Assembly: GCF_016695175.1 (NCBI RefSeq)
Contig: NZ_CP068022.1
Location: forward strand, 1,102,001-1,166,000
Direction of reading: 5' to 3'
DNA from: Pseudoalteromonas sp. GCY
GTDB lineage: Bacteria > Pseudomonadota > Gammaproteobacteria > Enterobacterales > Alteromonadaceae
Length of the DNA: 64,000 nucleotides
Part shown: positions 8,479 through 17,968 of the stretch, piece by piece
How positions within the stretch are numbered: position 1 is the first letter of the stretch
How the letters are laid out: each line of letters starts with the position of its first letter
Program-made: the position numbers and the translations under genes
Notes under the pieces: generated by a model
Told to the model about the DNA's origin: nothing
Seen by the model: only the letters and a program-made list of their open reading frames with translations
Database searches by the model: none

Positions 8479-9420
8479 ATGAATATTATAAAACCCGCCA
8501 CCCCCTTACTTTTTGCAGCCGTCATGCTCACCAATCATGTTCATGCTAACGAAGCCTTGCCAAGGCTACAAGGACCTTGGCTTGGCCAGACACCGCCTGG
8601 GTTAACCGCGCAGCTTTTTGCCCCCGATATCATCTCGATTGACGGCCGTTATGAATTCGGAGTGTCGTTCTCTCCCGACCTTACAGAAGTGTATTTCACT
8701 GCCTTTGAAGAGCAAGAAAATGTGGATTCAGGCCCACGGATCATGTATTCAAAAATAGAAAATGCACAGTGGACTCAACCTCAAGCCGCAAATTTTACTG
8801 GTGGAAGAATGAGTTATGAACTGGTCCCCCATGTAAGCCTGAACGACAACCGGATTTACTTTACCGCGCGTTCAGATGACCCCAAAGCGTCCGGAATTTG
8901 GTACGTTACCCGTAGCAAAGGTGGCTGGAGTGAGGCTAAAAGGTTCGATTCAGCAATAAACACGGGTAAGTTTTCAGACTTCAACCAAAGCGCAAATGGC
9001 GAAGCTGTTTTCTCCAATATGTCAGAACGCAAAATGTATACCGCTGAAAATACAAACGGCGCGTTTACGACTCCCAAAGCCATTGATATTGAGTTTGGAT
9101 TTCATGGTTTTATTTCGCCCGCTAACGATTACCTATTGGTTAATAGTCGTCACAGAGGCGATAAGAGTCGAAAAGACAACGACCTATATGTCTATTTTAA
9201 GGAGCAAGATGGCACTTGGTCTAGCCCTATAAATTTAGGTGAAGGGGTTAATACCCGTTACTCAGAAACCGTTCCAAGAATTACACCCGATGGTAAATAC
9301 CTATTTTTTGGCAGATATAATGAACCCGGTGATATATCAAACATATATTGGGTAAGCACTGAGGTTATTACCAAGCTAAAAGATGCTTATTTTACGGGAA
9401 AGTCGACTAAGCAGATTTAG
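8479..9420 (+). CDS. Exported PD40/TolB-like beta-propeller protein
   Basis: The 313-residue protein has a signal peptide ending near HVHA and then repeated propeller strands of the WD40-like PD40 type. Examples are GVSFSPDLTEVYFTA, LVPHVSLNDNRIYFTA and TVPRITPDGKYLFFGR. Such proteins are usually periplasmic or surface; no catalytic residues can be assigned. AAGGAG lies a few bases before ATG 8479. It is transcribed alone and converges on the oxidised-chitin cluster. A link with that cluster is not supported beyond adjacency. Confidence 0.75.
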   Translation: MNIIKPATPLLFAAVMLTNHVHANEALPRLQGPWLGQTPPGLTAQLFAPDIISIDGRYEFGVSFSPDLTEVYFTAFEEQENVDSGPRIMYSKIENAQWTQPQAANFTGGRMSYELVPHVSLNDNRIYFTARSDDPKASGIWYVTRSKGGWSEAKRFDSAINTGKFSDFNQSANGEAVFSNMSERKMYTAENTNGAFTTPKAIDIEFGFHGFISPANDYLLVNSRHRGDKSRKDNDLYVYFKEQDGTWSSPINLGEGVNTRYSETVPRITPDGKYLFFGRYNEPGDISNIYWVSTEVITKLKDAYFTGKSTKQI

Positions 9421-9434
9421 AACCTTGTTAGATG

Positions 9435-9477
9435 TGGCAGCTCAGCTTTGAACTGCCAGTTACCGATTTTAATCGGT
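9435..9477. other. Two hairpins between convergent genes
   Basis: TGGCAG at 9435-9440 pairs with CTGCCA at 9453-9458, and ACCGATT at 9462-9468 pairs with AATCGGT at 9471-9477. They fill the gap between two convergent genes and may end transcription from either side, although neither is followed by a clear T run. Confidence 0.4.
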
Positions 9478-9502
9478 GACGGCTAATTTACACTGAGCCG
9501 AA

Positions 9503-10402
9503 CTATTTCTCTCGTCCTGCAAACTCCACCTCAGCCATCTCGATAGCGCCGCGTTTTTGCATGGTAATAAATAAGCGCTTACCCTCTTCGCCACCAAAAG
9601 CCACATTGGTCGGGTGCTTGCCTTTCAGTTTAATTTCTCTAAGTAACTTGCCTTTAGGTGAAACCACAGCGACTACACCAGCACCATAACGGGCGATATA
9701 AAGATTGCCTTGGCTGTCCGTACGCATGCCATCTAAGCCAAAATCGGTAAACGAGATAAATAATTGTTTGTTACTAATATTGCCTTGTTCATCTAACTCA
9801 TAGCGCCATACTTTACGCTGCACGCTTTCATTCACATAAAGCGTTTTATTGTCAGGGCTAACTTCAATGCCATTGGTGGTGCCCATATCCGCTTCCAATA
9901 AGGTTACTTCTCCACTTGTATTTATACGCCAAAGGTTACCGCTGCTGGCTTGCCAATTAGGATCGCTGGCGAAAAGAATTCCGTTGTCCATGATAGCAAG
10001 GTCATTAGGTTGATCCATGCGATTATCGTGAGCAAATACCGTCACGGATTGTGACAAATCACCACCTTGCATCAGTGCCGCTTTGGTGACTTTAAGCACA
10101 TTATGATTGACGTAATCAGCTATATACATATTCCCTTGTTTATCAAAGCGAATACCGTTACCAATAGAGCCATTTTTTAACGTCAGCAGGGTTTTGGCTT
10201 GGCCTTGCGCTGTCACTTTACCAATGGTGCTCTGCTGTTGATGGTTAACCGCATACAACACGCCAGCATCGTCCACTGCGGGTCCCTCAATACCTTGCGT
10301 GAAAACACCATCCGTTATCCAATCTTGTGTATCTACAATCGTGTTGGCAGCAGCATAACCACTACTTTGTAGCAAGAATAAACTGAATATGACTTTTCTC
10401 AT
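9503..10402 (-). CDS. SMP-30/gluconolactonase family exported protein
   Basis: The 299-residue protein has an N-terminal signal (KVIFSLFLLQSSGYAAA) and the six-bladed SGL-type propeller. Segments include EGPAVDDAGVLYAVNHQ, GNGIRFDKQGNMYIADY, QPNDLAIMDNGILFASDP and NGIEVSPDNKTLYVNES. Family members hydrolyse sugar lactones using a bound divalent metal. It is the last gene of the minus-strand cluster, seven bases after the GH20 gene. Lytic polysaccharide monooxygenases release C1-oxidised sugars first as lactones, so a periplasmic lactonase acting on N-acetylglucosaminolactone would fit. That substrate is inferred from context. Confidence 0.8.
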   Translation of the reverse strand: MRKVIFSLFLLQSSGYAAANTIVDTQDWITDGVFTQGIEGPAVDDAGVLYAVNHQQQSTIGKVTAQGQAKTLLTLKNGSIGNGIRFDKQGNMYIADYVNHNVLKVTKAALMQGGDLSQSVTVFAHDNRMDQPNDLAIMDNGILFASDPNWQASSGNLWRINTSGEVTLLEADMGTTNGIEVSPDNKTLYVNESVQRKVWRYELDEQGNISNKQLFISFTDFGLDGMRTDSQGNLYIARYGAGVVAVVSPKGKLLREIKLKGKHPTNVAFGGEEGKRLFITMQKRGAIEMAEVEFAGREK

Positions 10403-10409
10403 GACTTTC

Positions 10410-12776
10410 CTATTTACAATGAAGGTAAAGCGCTCGAACTGGATATATTCCAGTTATGACCACTTCATCCGTTAAATTTTGCAGCGCTAGCAGCTTGCTA
10501 TCTAGGTGCGTAGCCTGTAAAGCCCCTTTACAAACTTCGAGCACTTGCTGACTCAATTCAATAAACTGCATCACCTTTAACGCCGTTGAGTGTGCTTCTG
10601 TAAGTTTTGGACTTTGCTGTAATAGTGTTAACGCCTCAAGTCCCGCTTGCCAACGTTGCAATATCGCGCCAATGTGCGCTAAGGCAGTGTTATCACCAGC
10701 GATATAGCTTGCGACTCGCTCCTCAAGTAGCCTGACCTGACGGCTTTCAACCGCAACATAGTCGACAAATTTATCAAGCGGTGCAAACTGGTGGTACTCG
10801 TCATTTAAGAACTTAATATGGTGACGCGTGTAATAGTGACTTGGTTCTACAAGGTCAGCAAGATGAGTGAGTACCTCGAGTGTTGCCTTGCGCTTTGGTT
10901 CATCCAAGGTTGTGCTGATAAGCCCATTAAAACCCGCTTGTTGCTGCGTGTTATGACCTAAGCCAATGACGTTATGTGCAAAACCACTGATATGATCCAA
11001 CCGCGCGTACATCTGCTTGCTATCCGTAAGTGTTTTAGCGGACCATAAACGTTCGGCAATAACAAAAAGTCGCGGCCATATTCTGACATCAAGATTATTT
11101 TCGGTGACCATTTCGCTCCAAATTGTCGCCTCACCACCTAAAATACGTGCGTCGTCTGCTTGGCTTAACGATGTTGAAACCTCGACTGGTTGTGGTGTTT
11201 CAAGCGCCTCAAGTATGAGCGGATAACGGCTATTACCAACCATTACCGCGCCTTGTTGCTGCGCTGTATTAAACTCAAACTGTAAAGGCCCCATCCAACT
11301 ATCAATGGTAGCGGTAAACTGCTGAGTCTTGCTAGTAATTGGCTTATCTGTTTGTGCTAGCTGATGGCGGTTGTTATTAAGCTTTATAAGTACTTGTCCA
11401 CCCAACACCACAAGTTCGCCTTTGACTGCGCTGCCTTTTAGGCGTGGGATCGTAAAGGCTAAGCTCAATACTCGCGGTTGAGTGAGATCCACTGTCGGTA
11501 GCACCGGATGTGGGTCGTTACGGTAATGAAATGATGAATACTGCGGCTGATCAATATAAAACCCAGTTGATAAAATACCTTGATAGCCAGCTTCTGCAAT
11601 TGCATTTAACGAATCATGACCACGCCAAGACTGCACTACAATATCTTTAGGCAACGCCGGATGAAAGATCTCATCCCACCCCATCATCACACGCTGGTGC
11701 TTAGCAATAAGCTTTTGTACGCGAGTATTAAAGTAATTTTGCAGGTCGTGACCATCTTTCAACTCATGTTTTGCCATTAGCTCCTGTATTTCAGGGCTTT
11801 CCAACCAATGCTCAGGCTCTACCTCGTCACCTCCAATATGCAGGTAGCCGTCTGGAAATAGACTCGTCATCTCAGCCAGTAAATCGTCGATAAAGGCGTA
11901 TACATCAGGACTTGCGATATTGAGCAGTGGCTTAAATACCCCCCAATGGCGCTCCATTTCATAAGATTGTGCTTTAGTCATTAGCTCTGGGTAAGCGACG
12001 GCAATAGCGCTTGCATGCCCCGGCATACCAAATTCAGGCACCACGCGGATCCCTAAAAAGCTTGCATACTCAATCACTTCTTTCACTTCTGATTGACGAT
12101 AATACAGTCCGTCTGAGGCCAGTTGAGTAAGCTTAGGAAACACCTTACTTTCCATTCGCCAGCCTTGGTCATCAGTTAAGTGCCAGTGCAAAACGTTTAG
12201 CTTTGCCGCGGCCATACCATCGAGTTGGCGCTTTATTGTCGCAATTGGCATAAAGTGGCGCACACTATCAATAAGTAGCCCACGCCAAGGGAAGCGGGGA
12301 CTATCGCTGATAGCCGTGTAAGGGAGCGTTAGCTGACCCAATATATTACTCTGGGCTAGTTGTAACAGGCTAGCAAGGCCATGCTGCGCGCCGAAAACGG
12401 ATGTTGCGCTAAGCACTACCCCACCCTTTTCAATTTGAAGCTGGTAGTCTTCTGGCATATTCAACTGAGGGAGCTGTAGCTCGGTTTCGATATTTTCCAC
12501 GCGAATGGTTAAGTCCGCTTTGCCACGCTTTACTACCCGTAAAGGGATAGGTTTTCCAGTGATGCGCTCAATGTATTGCTGCGTTCTGGCGAGCAGAAAA
12601 GCCTGCCTCTGCGCATTAAAGCCGTGTATCGCAACCTTGATTTCGTTATCAAACACCAGCGTGCCTTCGGTCATACTCACTTGTTGCGGTATGGGCATAA
12701 GCGACAGTGGCGTTGCCTTTGCAGTTAAAATCGGCAACAACACGGTGAATAAAAAAAGACTAAAGTACATTCTCAT
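10410..12776 (-). CDS. Beta-N-acetylhexosaminidase, GH20 family, exported
   Basis: The protein is 788 residues from ATG 12776, which yields the signal sequence MYFSLFLFTVLLPILTAKA; the open frame continues upstream into the preceding kinase gene and that part is unlikely to be used. It has a GH20b-like N-terminal domain, then the catalytic barrel with SVRHFMP, HWHLTDDQGWR and the catalytic Asp-Glu pair in HIGGDEVEPEHW (residues 317-318). A C-terminal extension follows. It removes terminal GlcNAc from chitooligosaccharides, probably in the periplasm. In this cluster it would release 2-acetamido-2-deoxygluconate from the oxidised end. It lies seven bases after the kinase gene. Confidence 0.93.
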   Translation of the reverse strand: MRMYFSLFLFTVLLPILTAKATPLSLMPIPQQVSMTEGTLVFDNEIKVAIHGFNAQRQAFLLARTQQYIERITGKPIPLRVVKRGKADLTIRVENIETELQLPQLNMPEDYQLQIEKGGVVLSATSVFGAQHGLASLLQLAQSNILGQLTLPYTAISDSPRFPWRGLLIDSVRHFMPIATIKRQLDGMAAAKLNVLHWHLTDDQGWRMESKVFPKLTQLASDGLYYRQSEVKEVIEYASFLGIRVVPEFGMPGHASAIAVAYPELMTKAQSYEMERHWGVFKPLLNIASPDVYAFIDDLLAEMTSLFPDGYLHIGGDEVEPEHWLESPEIQELMAKHELKDGHDLQNYFNTRVQKLIAKHQRVMMGWDEIFHPALPKDIVVQSWRGHDSLNAIAEAGYQGILSTGFYIDQPQYSSFHYRNDPHPVLPTVDLTQPRVLSLAFTIPRLKGSAVKGELVVLGGQVLIKLNNNRHQLAQTDKPITSKTQQFTATIDSWMGPLQFEFNTAQQQGAVMVGNSRYPLILEALETPQPVEVSTSLSQADDARILGGEATIWSEMVTENNLDVRIWPRLFVIAERLWSAKTLTDSKQMYARLDHISGFAHNVIGLGHNTQQQAGFNGLISTTLDEPKRKATLEVLTHLADLVEPSHYYTRHHIKFLNDEYHQFAPLDKFVDYVAVESRQVRLLEERVASYIAGDNTALAHIGAILQRWQAGLEALTLLQQSPKLTEAHSTALKVMQFIELSQQVLEVCKGALQATHLDSKLLALQNLTDEVVITGIYPVRALYLHCK

Positions 12777-12783
12777 AATGACA

Positions 12784-13737
12784 CTATTCCTGAGTAACAA
12801 GCTTTGGCAGAAAGTCGGCGGATATAAGCGCGCCATGATGCTGGATAACCTCGGCGGCAACTTGGTGTGCAAAGCAAGCAGCCGTTTGCAAATCGCAACC
12901 TTTCAGCCAATGCGCTAAAAACCCCGCCGCAAACGCATCTCCTGCACCACAGGTATCTAAGATAAGCTGCGGCGCTATGTTTTGCGCCGCGATATAAATG
13001 GGTGAAGAATTATCAGGTGGAACGAGCACGCATGGCTGAGCACCTTGGCGAATAACTAAGAGTTGTGAGCTTTGCTTTTGATGCTCTGCAATTATTTCGT
13101 CCACATTCGCGGTGCCATACACTGTATATTCGTCCTCGTCGGTTAAAAATGCGATGTCTGCCAGCGCCATTACAGCCTGATAACTCAATTCGGGGTTATC
13201 ACTACGCCAAAGGGCTTGGCGATAGTTGTTATCAAAAAATATGAACCCACCTCGGTTTTTAAACGCGGCTAACGCCTCAAACAAATGCTTTCTCTGCGAC
13301 TCACATATAATGGCAAGGCTTATTCCAGAGAGATAAATTGCATCAATATCCTTGTTGTGAAGTGCCTGAGTTAAGGTCTCATCACGCTTAAAATACTGCC
13401 TTACAGGGCTGTGCTCACGGGCAAAGGTAAAGCGTCGCTCTCCTTTCTCATCGAGCGTAATCCAGTACTCGCCAAGCGCGCTATGTGGTTCAAGCGAAAT
13501 ATAGTCTTGTCTCACGTTGGTGTTTGACAACATATCAAGCAAGTTTGTACTGGCCTTGTCCGTACCAATGGCGCTGGCAAAACCGACTGCTATGTGGTTA
13601 TCGTTGCTTTGCTTGAGTAACTGAGCCATGTACCAAGCCGTGTTAAAGGTATCACCGCCAAACGAGCTTGTGCCATCTGCTCTATGCTCCACCATGCATT
13701 CACCAAAGCACACCAACTGTTTTATTGCGCCTTTCAT
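12784..13737 (-). CDS. kdgK: PfkB-family sugar kinase, probable 2-keto-3-deoxygluconate kinase
   Basis: This 317-residue cytoplasmic kinase has the N-terminal GE motif (CFGECMVEH), the substrate-binding GGDTFNTAWYMAQL, and the PfkB signature with catalytic Asp (DTCGAGDAFAAGF). GGDT-NTA is characteristic of KDG kinases. It would convert 2-keto-3-deoxygluconate to its 6-phosphate, which Entner-Doudoroff aldolase splits to pyruvate and glyceraldehyde 3-phosphate. No aldolase gene is in the window. Its ATG overlaps the symporter stop by four bases (ATGA). Other ribokinase-family substrates cannot be excluded from sequence alone; the operon context favours KDG. Confidence 0.85.
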   Translation of the reverse strand: MKGAIKQLVCFGECMVEHRADGTSSFGGDTFNTAWYMAQLLKQSNDNHIAVGFASAIGTDKASTNLLDMLSNTNVRQDYISLEPHSALGEYWITLDEKGERRFTFAREHSPVRQYFKRDETLTQALHNKDIDAIYLSGISLAIICESQRKHLFEALAAFKNRGGFIFFDNNYRQALWRSDNPELSYQAVMALADIAFLTDEDEYTVYGTANVDEIIAEHQKQSSQLLVIRQGAQPCVLVPPDNSSPIYIAAQNIAPQLILDTCGAGDAFAAGFLAHWLKGCDLQTAACFAHQVAAEVIQHHGALISADFLPKLVTQE

Positions 13738-15164
13738 GATGCCACTTCCGTTTTTTCGGGCGATGCGGTTTCATTGGGTTTTGTTACGACACTCGTCAAT
13801 ACACCAAACACCAAAGCACAGAGCAGCGCAGGAATAATCGGGTTACCAAAATAAGCCAGCCAACCGTCGTTCATACCAACGAGTAGGGCAGCCACTGAAC
13901 CTGCCATCAGGGTGACTAAACTGCCTTGCCAAGTATAACCTTGCCAAAAGCGCCCCAATAACCCCATCACACAAAGCCCAGCTAATACAACGGAAATCAT
14001 TTTGGTGATATAGCTAATAATGTCGCTCGACAACACCGCCATAAATAATGCCAACAACACGGTGATCAACATGGCAATACGAGAGACCAAAAGCGGATTG
14101 TGTGGCGCAATATTTCCCTTACACCAAGTCAGGTAAATATCAGAAACCAACACACTCACTCCAGCAATGGCGTCGGAGCTGGCACTAGAAAGCGTTGCGG
14201 AAATACCCGCCAATAAAATAAAGCCGCCAATCAACACCGGCATCGCCGTTAACGCCAAATAGGGAAAAGCAAATGAAGGGTTGTCTAAACTCGAGTTAAC
14301 TGCATAAGCACCAATACCAATCAGAGCAGGAATACATGAAAACCCCAAATAAAGTAATCCCGAGATAATAAACGACGTACGAATACTGCTTATGCTTTTG
14401 GCGGAGTAGATCCGCTGCCTAAACGATGGTGTTGCCAATACGCCCACCAGCACCGCCAGCGCCATTGAAATAGCAGGCAACAAACCAATATTTTGATATG
14501 AAAAGAGCCCAGCTCCCGCTGCAACCGAAGCACTGGTTAGCGTTTGCCAACCACCGACCACCTCGACCACAAAGTAGGTCATCAACAAAAAGCCTGAGAA
14601 CAAAATAACGGCCTGAATTGCATCCGTCCAGACTACCGCCGAATATCCACCTAAGGTCACGTATACCGCAAGTCCCAGTCCAATAATCAGTTTAGCGCTG
14701 ATCTCATTTAGTCCAGTGAGCCAAGCTAAATACATGCCCCCGCCAATCAAATGTGCGCCAAGCCAGCCGACACTTGCCGCGTAAATCAATATTGCTAAGA
14801 GCTTTTTAACGACTTGATGATTGCCTACATAGCTTGCTAACTCTTCGCTCATTGTCGCAAAGCGCTCAGCCCTAACTGGTGCAAACAACCAAGCTAGCAA
14901 TAAAATACCTAGCGCGCCGCCAATGCCATAAAGCGTGCCCGCCCAACCGTGTTGATAGGCAAAGCCGACCGCTCCCATCGACGAGCCAGTGCCAACCATA
15001 GTGGCAACGGTGGTGCCTAGCGTCAGAATCAACGGTACTTTTCGCCCAGCTAATAAATAGTCGCAATTTGACCGTTGCCACCGAGATGCCAGCCAACTCA
15101 CTATTATCATGGCAGACAAATACAACAGAAAAATAAGCAAATACACTTGCTGACTATCCGTCAT
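13734..15164 (-). CDS. Sodium:solute symporter (SSS family)
   Basis: From ATG 15164 the protein is 476 residues with about 13 hydrophobic segments, standard for SSS carriers. AGGAGG lies just upstream, so I reject the longer frame that begins at 15236. Conserved family stretches include GTTVATMVGTGSSMGAVGFAY and LGGYSAVVWTDAIQAVILFSG. It is the inner-membrane importer of the cluster and, by position, should bring the oxidised monomer 2-acetamido-2-deoxygluconate into the cytoplasm with sodium. Substrate is inferred from neighbours. It overlaps the kinase gene by four bases and is 37 bases downstream of the RidA-like gene. Confidence 0.9.
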   Translation of the reverse strand: MTDSQQVYLLIFLLYLSAMIIVSWLASRWQRSNCDYLLAGRKVPLILTLGTTVATMVGTGSSMGAVGFAYQHGWAGTLYGIGGALGILLLAWLFAPVRAERFATMSEELASYVGNHQVVKKLLAILIYAASVGWLGAHLIGGGMYLAWLTGLNEISAKLIIGLGLAVYVTLGGYSAVVWTDAIQAVILFSGFLLMTYFVVEVVGGWQTLTSASVAAGAGLFSYQNIGLLPAISMALAVLVGVLATPSFRQRIYSAKSISSIRTSFIISGLLYLGFSCIPALIGIGAYAVNSSLDNPSFAFPYLALTAMPVLIGGFILLAGISATLSSASSDAIAGVSVLVSDIYLTWCKGNIAPHNPLLVSRIAMLITVLLALFMAVLSSDIISYITKMISVVLAGLCVMGLLGRFWQGYTWQGSLVTLMAGSVAALLVGMNDGWLAYFGNPIIPALLCALVFGVLTSVVTKPNETASPEKTEVAS

Positions 15165-15201
15165 GCTTCTCCTCCTGTGAACATTGTTGTTCGTATAACG
15201 T

Positions 15202-15588
15202 TTATTCGCCTTTGTAACAGGTGACATCAACCTCAACTTTACAATCCACGACTAAGTCGGCCACCATGCAAATTCGCGCAGGAGGATGCGCTGAAAAATA
15301 CTCTGCAAAAACCTTATTAAAGGACTGAAAATATCTTGCGTCAGTTAATACCACAGAGACATGCGTAACATGCTCAAGGCCATAACCCGCCTCGGTCATA
15401 ATCGCGATGCAGTTTTCGATGGCCAGACGCGACTGCTCAACAATGCCGCCCTCAACCACTTCACCATCTCGCATTGGCGTTTGCCCCGAGACTTTTAGCC
15501 AACCGCCTGCTTCAACTGCTCGCGCAAAGGGTAAGTGTTGTCCACCAGTGCCCGTGCCGCCCTCAGCACCTATTCTTCTTATTGTCAT
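15202..15588 (-). CDS. RidA/YjgF-family protein lacking the canonical catalytic arginine
   Basis: This 128-residue protein has the Rid fold landmarks GQHLPFARAVEAGGWLKVSGQ and a C-terminal PARICMVADLV segment. True RidA enzymes hydrolyse 2-imino acids with an Arg in the V-A-R-L position. Here the sequence is VADLV, so that Arg is Asp and the protein belongs with the non-archetypal Rid subfamilies. Next to a PLP dehydratase it would be expected to help resolve the enamine/imine product or a related intermediate. Biochemical role is inferred. It lies 28 bases after the deacetylase gene. Confidence 0.85.
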   Translation of the reverse strand: MTIRRIGAEGGTGTGGQHLPFARAVEAGGWLKVSGQTPMRDGEVVEGGIVEQSRLAIENCIAIMTEAGYGLEHVTHVSVVLTDARYFQSFNKVFAEYFSAHPPARICMVADLVVDCKVEVDVTCYKGE

Positions 15589-15616
15589 GTTAACCTCTTG
15601 ATGATTTTGATTTTTA

Positions 15617-17083
15617 TTAATTTTGACGCGTTAAAAATCGTCCTGCTCGGCCGAAATCGACAATGGAGTCTGCATTCGCGCCCTCAACGTAGCTGAGCTT
15701 GCCATTCACCCAAACCTTCACAATGCCTGAGGCAAGTTGTTTTGGATTACTGTAACTTGCTTGGTCTAACACCCGATTGGGGTCAAATAACACCAGATCG
15801 GCGAAATAACCAATTTGAATATTGCCACGTTGCCGCAGCTTAAAGCGCGCCGCTGGCAGCGCTGTCATTTTATAAATAGCCAATGCCAACGGCAGCGATT
15901 GTTGTTCTCTACAGTAATGTCCAAGCACCCGCGGAAATGTCCCCCACAGTCTCGGATGCGGATGCGGATCGCACGGCAAGCCATCAGACCCCACCATGCT
16001 GTGTTCATAACTTAAAAACCGCTGCACATCATCTTCCAGCATACAGTGATACACAGCGCCCGCTGGCTGCAAGCGCTTTGCTGCTTCAAGCTGAGACACT
16101 TGCCATTGCGTAGCAATGTCTGCCAAGCTTTGCTGTGCAAGTTCTGGATGAGACTCCGACCAAGTAATAAAAATATCCGTCTCCTCCGTCACCTGATTAA
16201 GATCTAAGGTGCTTGAGCTCGCGGCGTAAGGGTAGCAATCGCAACTCACTGGATGCGTTTTTCTATGCTGTTCAAAATGCGCTAATACCTCGGGCGCTCT
16301 GCCCCAATTCTCTCTACCTGCGCATTTTATATGTGAAATAACCAGCGACAGTTTGGCATGCTCTGCCGTCGCAAAGGCTTCGTCCATGGCTCGAATGACT
16401 CCTTGAAATTCCGTACGTAAATGCGTGGTATAGATACCATCAAATGGTGTAACAACCTCGGCCAACGCATTCACTTCAGCTTGACTTGCCCCCTCAGCAT
16501 TGTAATAAGCAAGGCCAGTACTAAACCCTATCGCCCCCTGCGCCATCGCTTGGTGCAGCAAGGTTTTCATCTGTTCAAGTTCTTGCGCATTGGCGGCTTG
16601 AGATAAATCCGTCATAACCTGCGCTCTGAGCGTTGTATGACCAACTAACATGGCTAAATTGACGCTCGGAGCGGCGTTACTAAAGGCGTGTTGATAATCC
16701 TGTAGTTCACGATAGGCGAATTCTGATTGCTCCCCGAGCAAGTTAATGGGGTCAAGCGGCGCTTGATCTGCACAGTAAGGCACTGCGCTAATACCACAAT
16801 TACCGGCAATGACGGTGGTGACACCTTGGCTCACTTTGCTCAGCATATGTGGGCCTCGCAGTACTTCAAGGTCATCATGAGTATGTACGTCAATAAAACC
16901 GGGCGCGAGCACTAAGCCTGTGGCATCGATGCATTGCTGTGCTTGCAAATGGCTACAGTTGCCAAGCGCAACAATCTTGTCTTTGCTAATCGCGACATCC
17001 ACTACTTGTGATTCAGAGCCTGGTTCAAAATACACCGTCGCGCCTTGAATGAGGGTATCAACATAAAGAGATGAGCTCAGCAT
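15617..17083 (-). CDS. N-acyl-D-amino-acid deacylase family amidohydrolase, probable N-acetylglucosaminate deacetylase
   Basis: The 488-residue enzyme matches D-aminoacylases. It has the HTHDD metal motif (FIDVHTHDDLEVL), the metal-site Cys in VIAGNCGIS, His residues in THLRTEFQG and VISHIKCAGRENWG, and the catalytic Asp in MVGSDGLPCDPHPHP. The family removes acyl groups from N-acyl-D-amino acids. In this cluster the likely substrate is 2-acetamido-2-deoxygluconate, giving glucosaminate and acetate. Its start overlaps the RpiR stop by one base. A real D-amino acid substrate remains the main alternative. Confidence 0.88.
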   Translation of the reverse strand: MLSSSLYVDTLIQGATVYFEPGSESQVVDVAISKDKIVALGNCSHLQAQQCIDATGLVLAPGFIDVHTHDDLEVLRGPHMLSKVSQGVTTVIAGNCGISAVPYCADQAPLDPINLLGEQSEFAYRELQDYQHAFSNAAPSVNLAMLVGHTTLRAQVMTDLSQAANAQELEQMKTLLHQAMAQGAIGFSTGLAYYNAEGASQAEVNALAEVVTPFDGIYTTHLRTEFQGVIRAMDEAFATAEHAKLSLVISHIKCAGRENWGRAPEVLAHFEQHRKTHPVSCDCYPYAASSSTLDLNQVTEETDIFITWSESHPELAQQSLADIATQWQVSQLEAAKRLQPAGAVYHCMLEDDVQRFLSYEHSMVGSDGLPCDPHPHPRLWGTFPRVLGHYCREQQSLPLALAIYKMTALPAARFKLRQRGNIQIGYFADLVLFDPNRVLDQASYSNPKQLASGIVKVWVNGKLSYVEGANADSIVDFGRAGRFLTRQN

Positions 17084-17955
17084 TAATCCCCCAAAGGAAA
17101 GCGTTTATCGGCAGGTGGCATATTGCTGCTTTTATCTCGATGCTGATCTAACTGGGTTTTAAGCCGTCGGAGTTTTTCTCTTGAGCGCTTTTGATTACGC
17201 ATGGCAACTTCGCTCGACAAAATGTCCACCGCAGCCATCATGGCATAGCGTGCAGCGCTGGGCTTAAAGATGTAATCACTTTCTTGAGTTTTGATGGGTA
17301 AGTGGTGATCAGCAATGTCCGCCAAATCACTCACTGGGCAAATAGCAATAACCTCAGCGCCATACTCTTTGGCGATAAGCGCCGCCGCTTTCACATCAGG
17401 AGAAACACCACTAAGCGAGAGACAAATCACCACATCCCCTTTATTCACCGTCGCGGCAACCATGCGCATCATCATAGGATCGGAGTGAGCATTACTAAGT
17501 ACGTCCAAGCGAAATAAGCGATTTTGACATTCTTGAGCCATCAGGCTGCTGCCACCACCAACCCCAAAAATTAAGCAATGACGCGTGGCGCAAATCATTT
17601 CACTCGCCTGCTCCACAACCGCTTCATCGATGAGTCCCGCATTGAGCGTGAGGATCTCCTGAATAGAGGTATAAACATGAGAAATCTTTTCTTTTTCAAT
17701 TGGCTCAGGATTTGTAAAACGCTCACCAATTGCGGCTGATTGTGTCAGTTGAAATTTAAGGTCACGTACATTGGTACAGCCTAGGCTACGCGCTAAGCGC
17801 GTAATGCTGGCGTGACTGACCTGTGCTTTTTCAGCTAACTCGCTAATAGATGCGCTTGCGGCAAAGTTAAGCTCAGCCAAAATAAGCCTAGCGACTTTTT
17901 CTTCCGCTGGGCTAAAGTGCCCCAAACCTTCCTTAATTTTGCTAATAATGTCCAC
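17083..17955 (-). CDS. RpiR/MurR-family transcriptional regulator
   Basis: The 290-residue protein has an N-terminal HTH (SISELAEKAQVSHASITRLARSLG) and a C-terminal SIS sugar-phosphate-binding domain (LIFGVGGGSSLMAQEC, GDVVICLSLSGVSPDV). Regulators of this family sense phosphosugars. It is embedded between the dehydratase and deacetylase genes, so it is very likely the local regulator. The inducer could be KDG-6-phosphate or a related acid. Candidate operator repeats lie upstream of the TonB receptor (22641-22679). Confidence 0.9.
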   Translation of the reverse strand: MDIISKIKEGLGHFSPAEEKVARLILAELNFAASASISELAEKAQVSHASITRLARSLGCTNVRDLKFQLTQSAAIGERFTNPEPIEKEKISHVYTSIQEILTLNAGLIDEAVVEQASEMICATRHCLIFGVGGGSSLMAQECQNRLFRLDVLSNAHSDPMMMRMVAATVNKGDVVICLSLSGVSPDVKAAALIAKEYGAEVIAICPVSDLADIADHHLPIKTQESDYIFKPSAARYAMMAAVDILSSEVAMRNQKRSREKLRRLKTQLDQHRDKSSNMPPADKRFPLGD

Positions 17956-17968
17956 AGCTTCGCCTCAA

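Noticed and set aside
10410..12872. N-terminal extension of the GH20 protein into the kinase gene
   Set aside because: The upstream 32 residues overlap the kinase coding sequence, and the signal peptide starts at the internal ATG 12776.
12505..12918. 137-codon plus-strand frame across the GH20 and kinase genes
   Set aside because: Shadow of two well-supported minus-strand genes.
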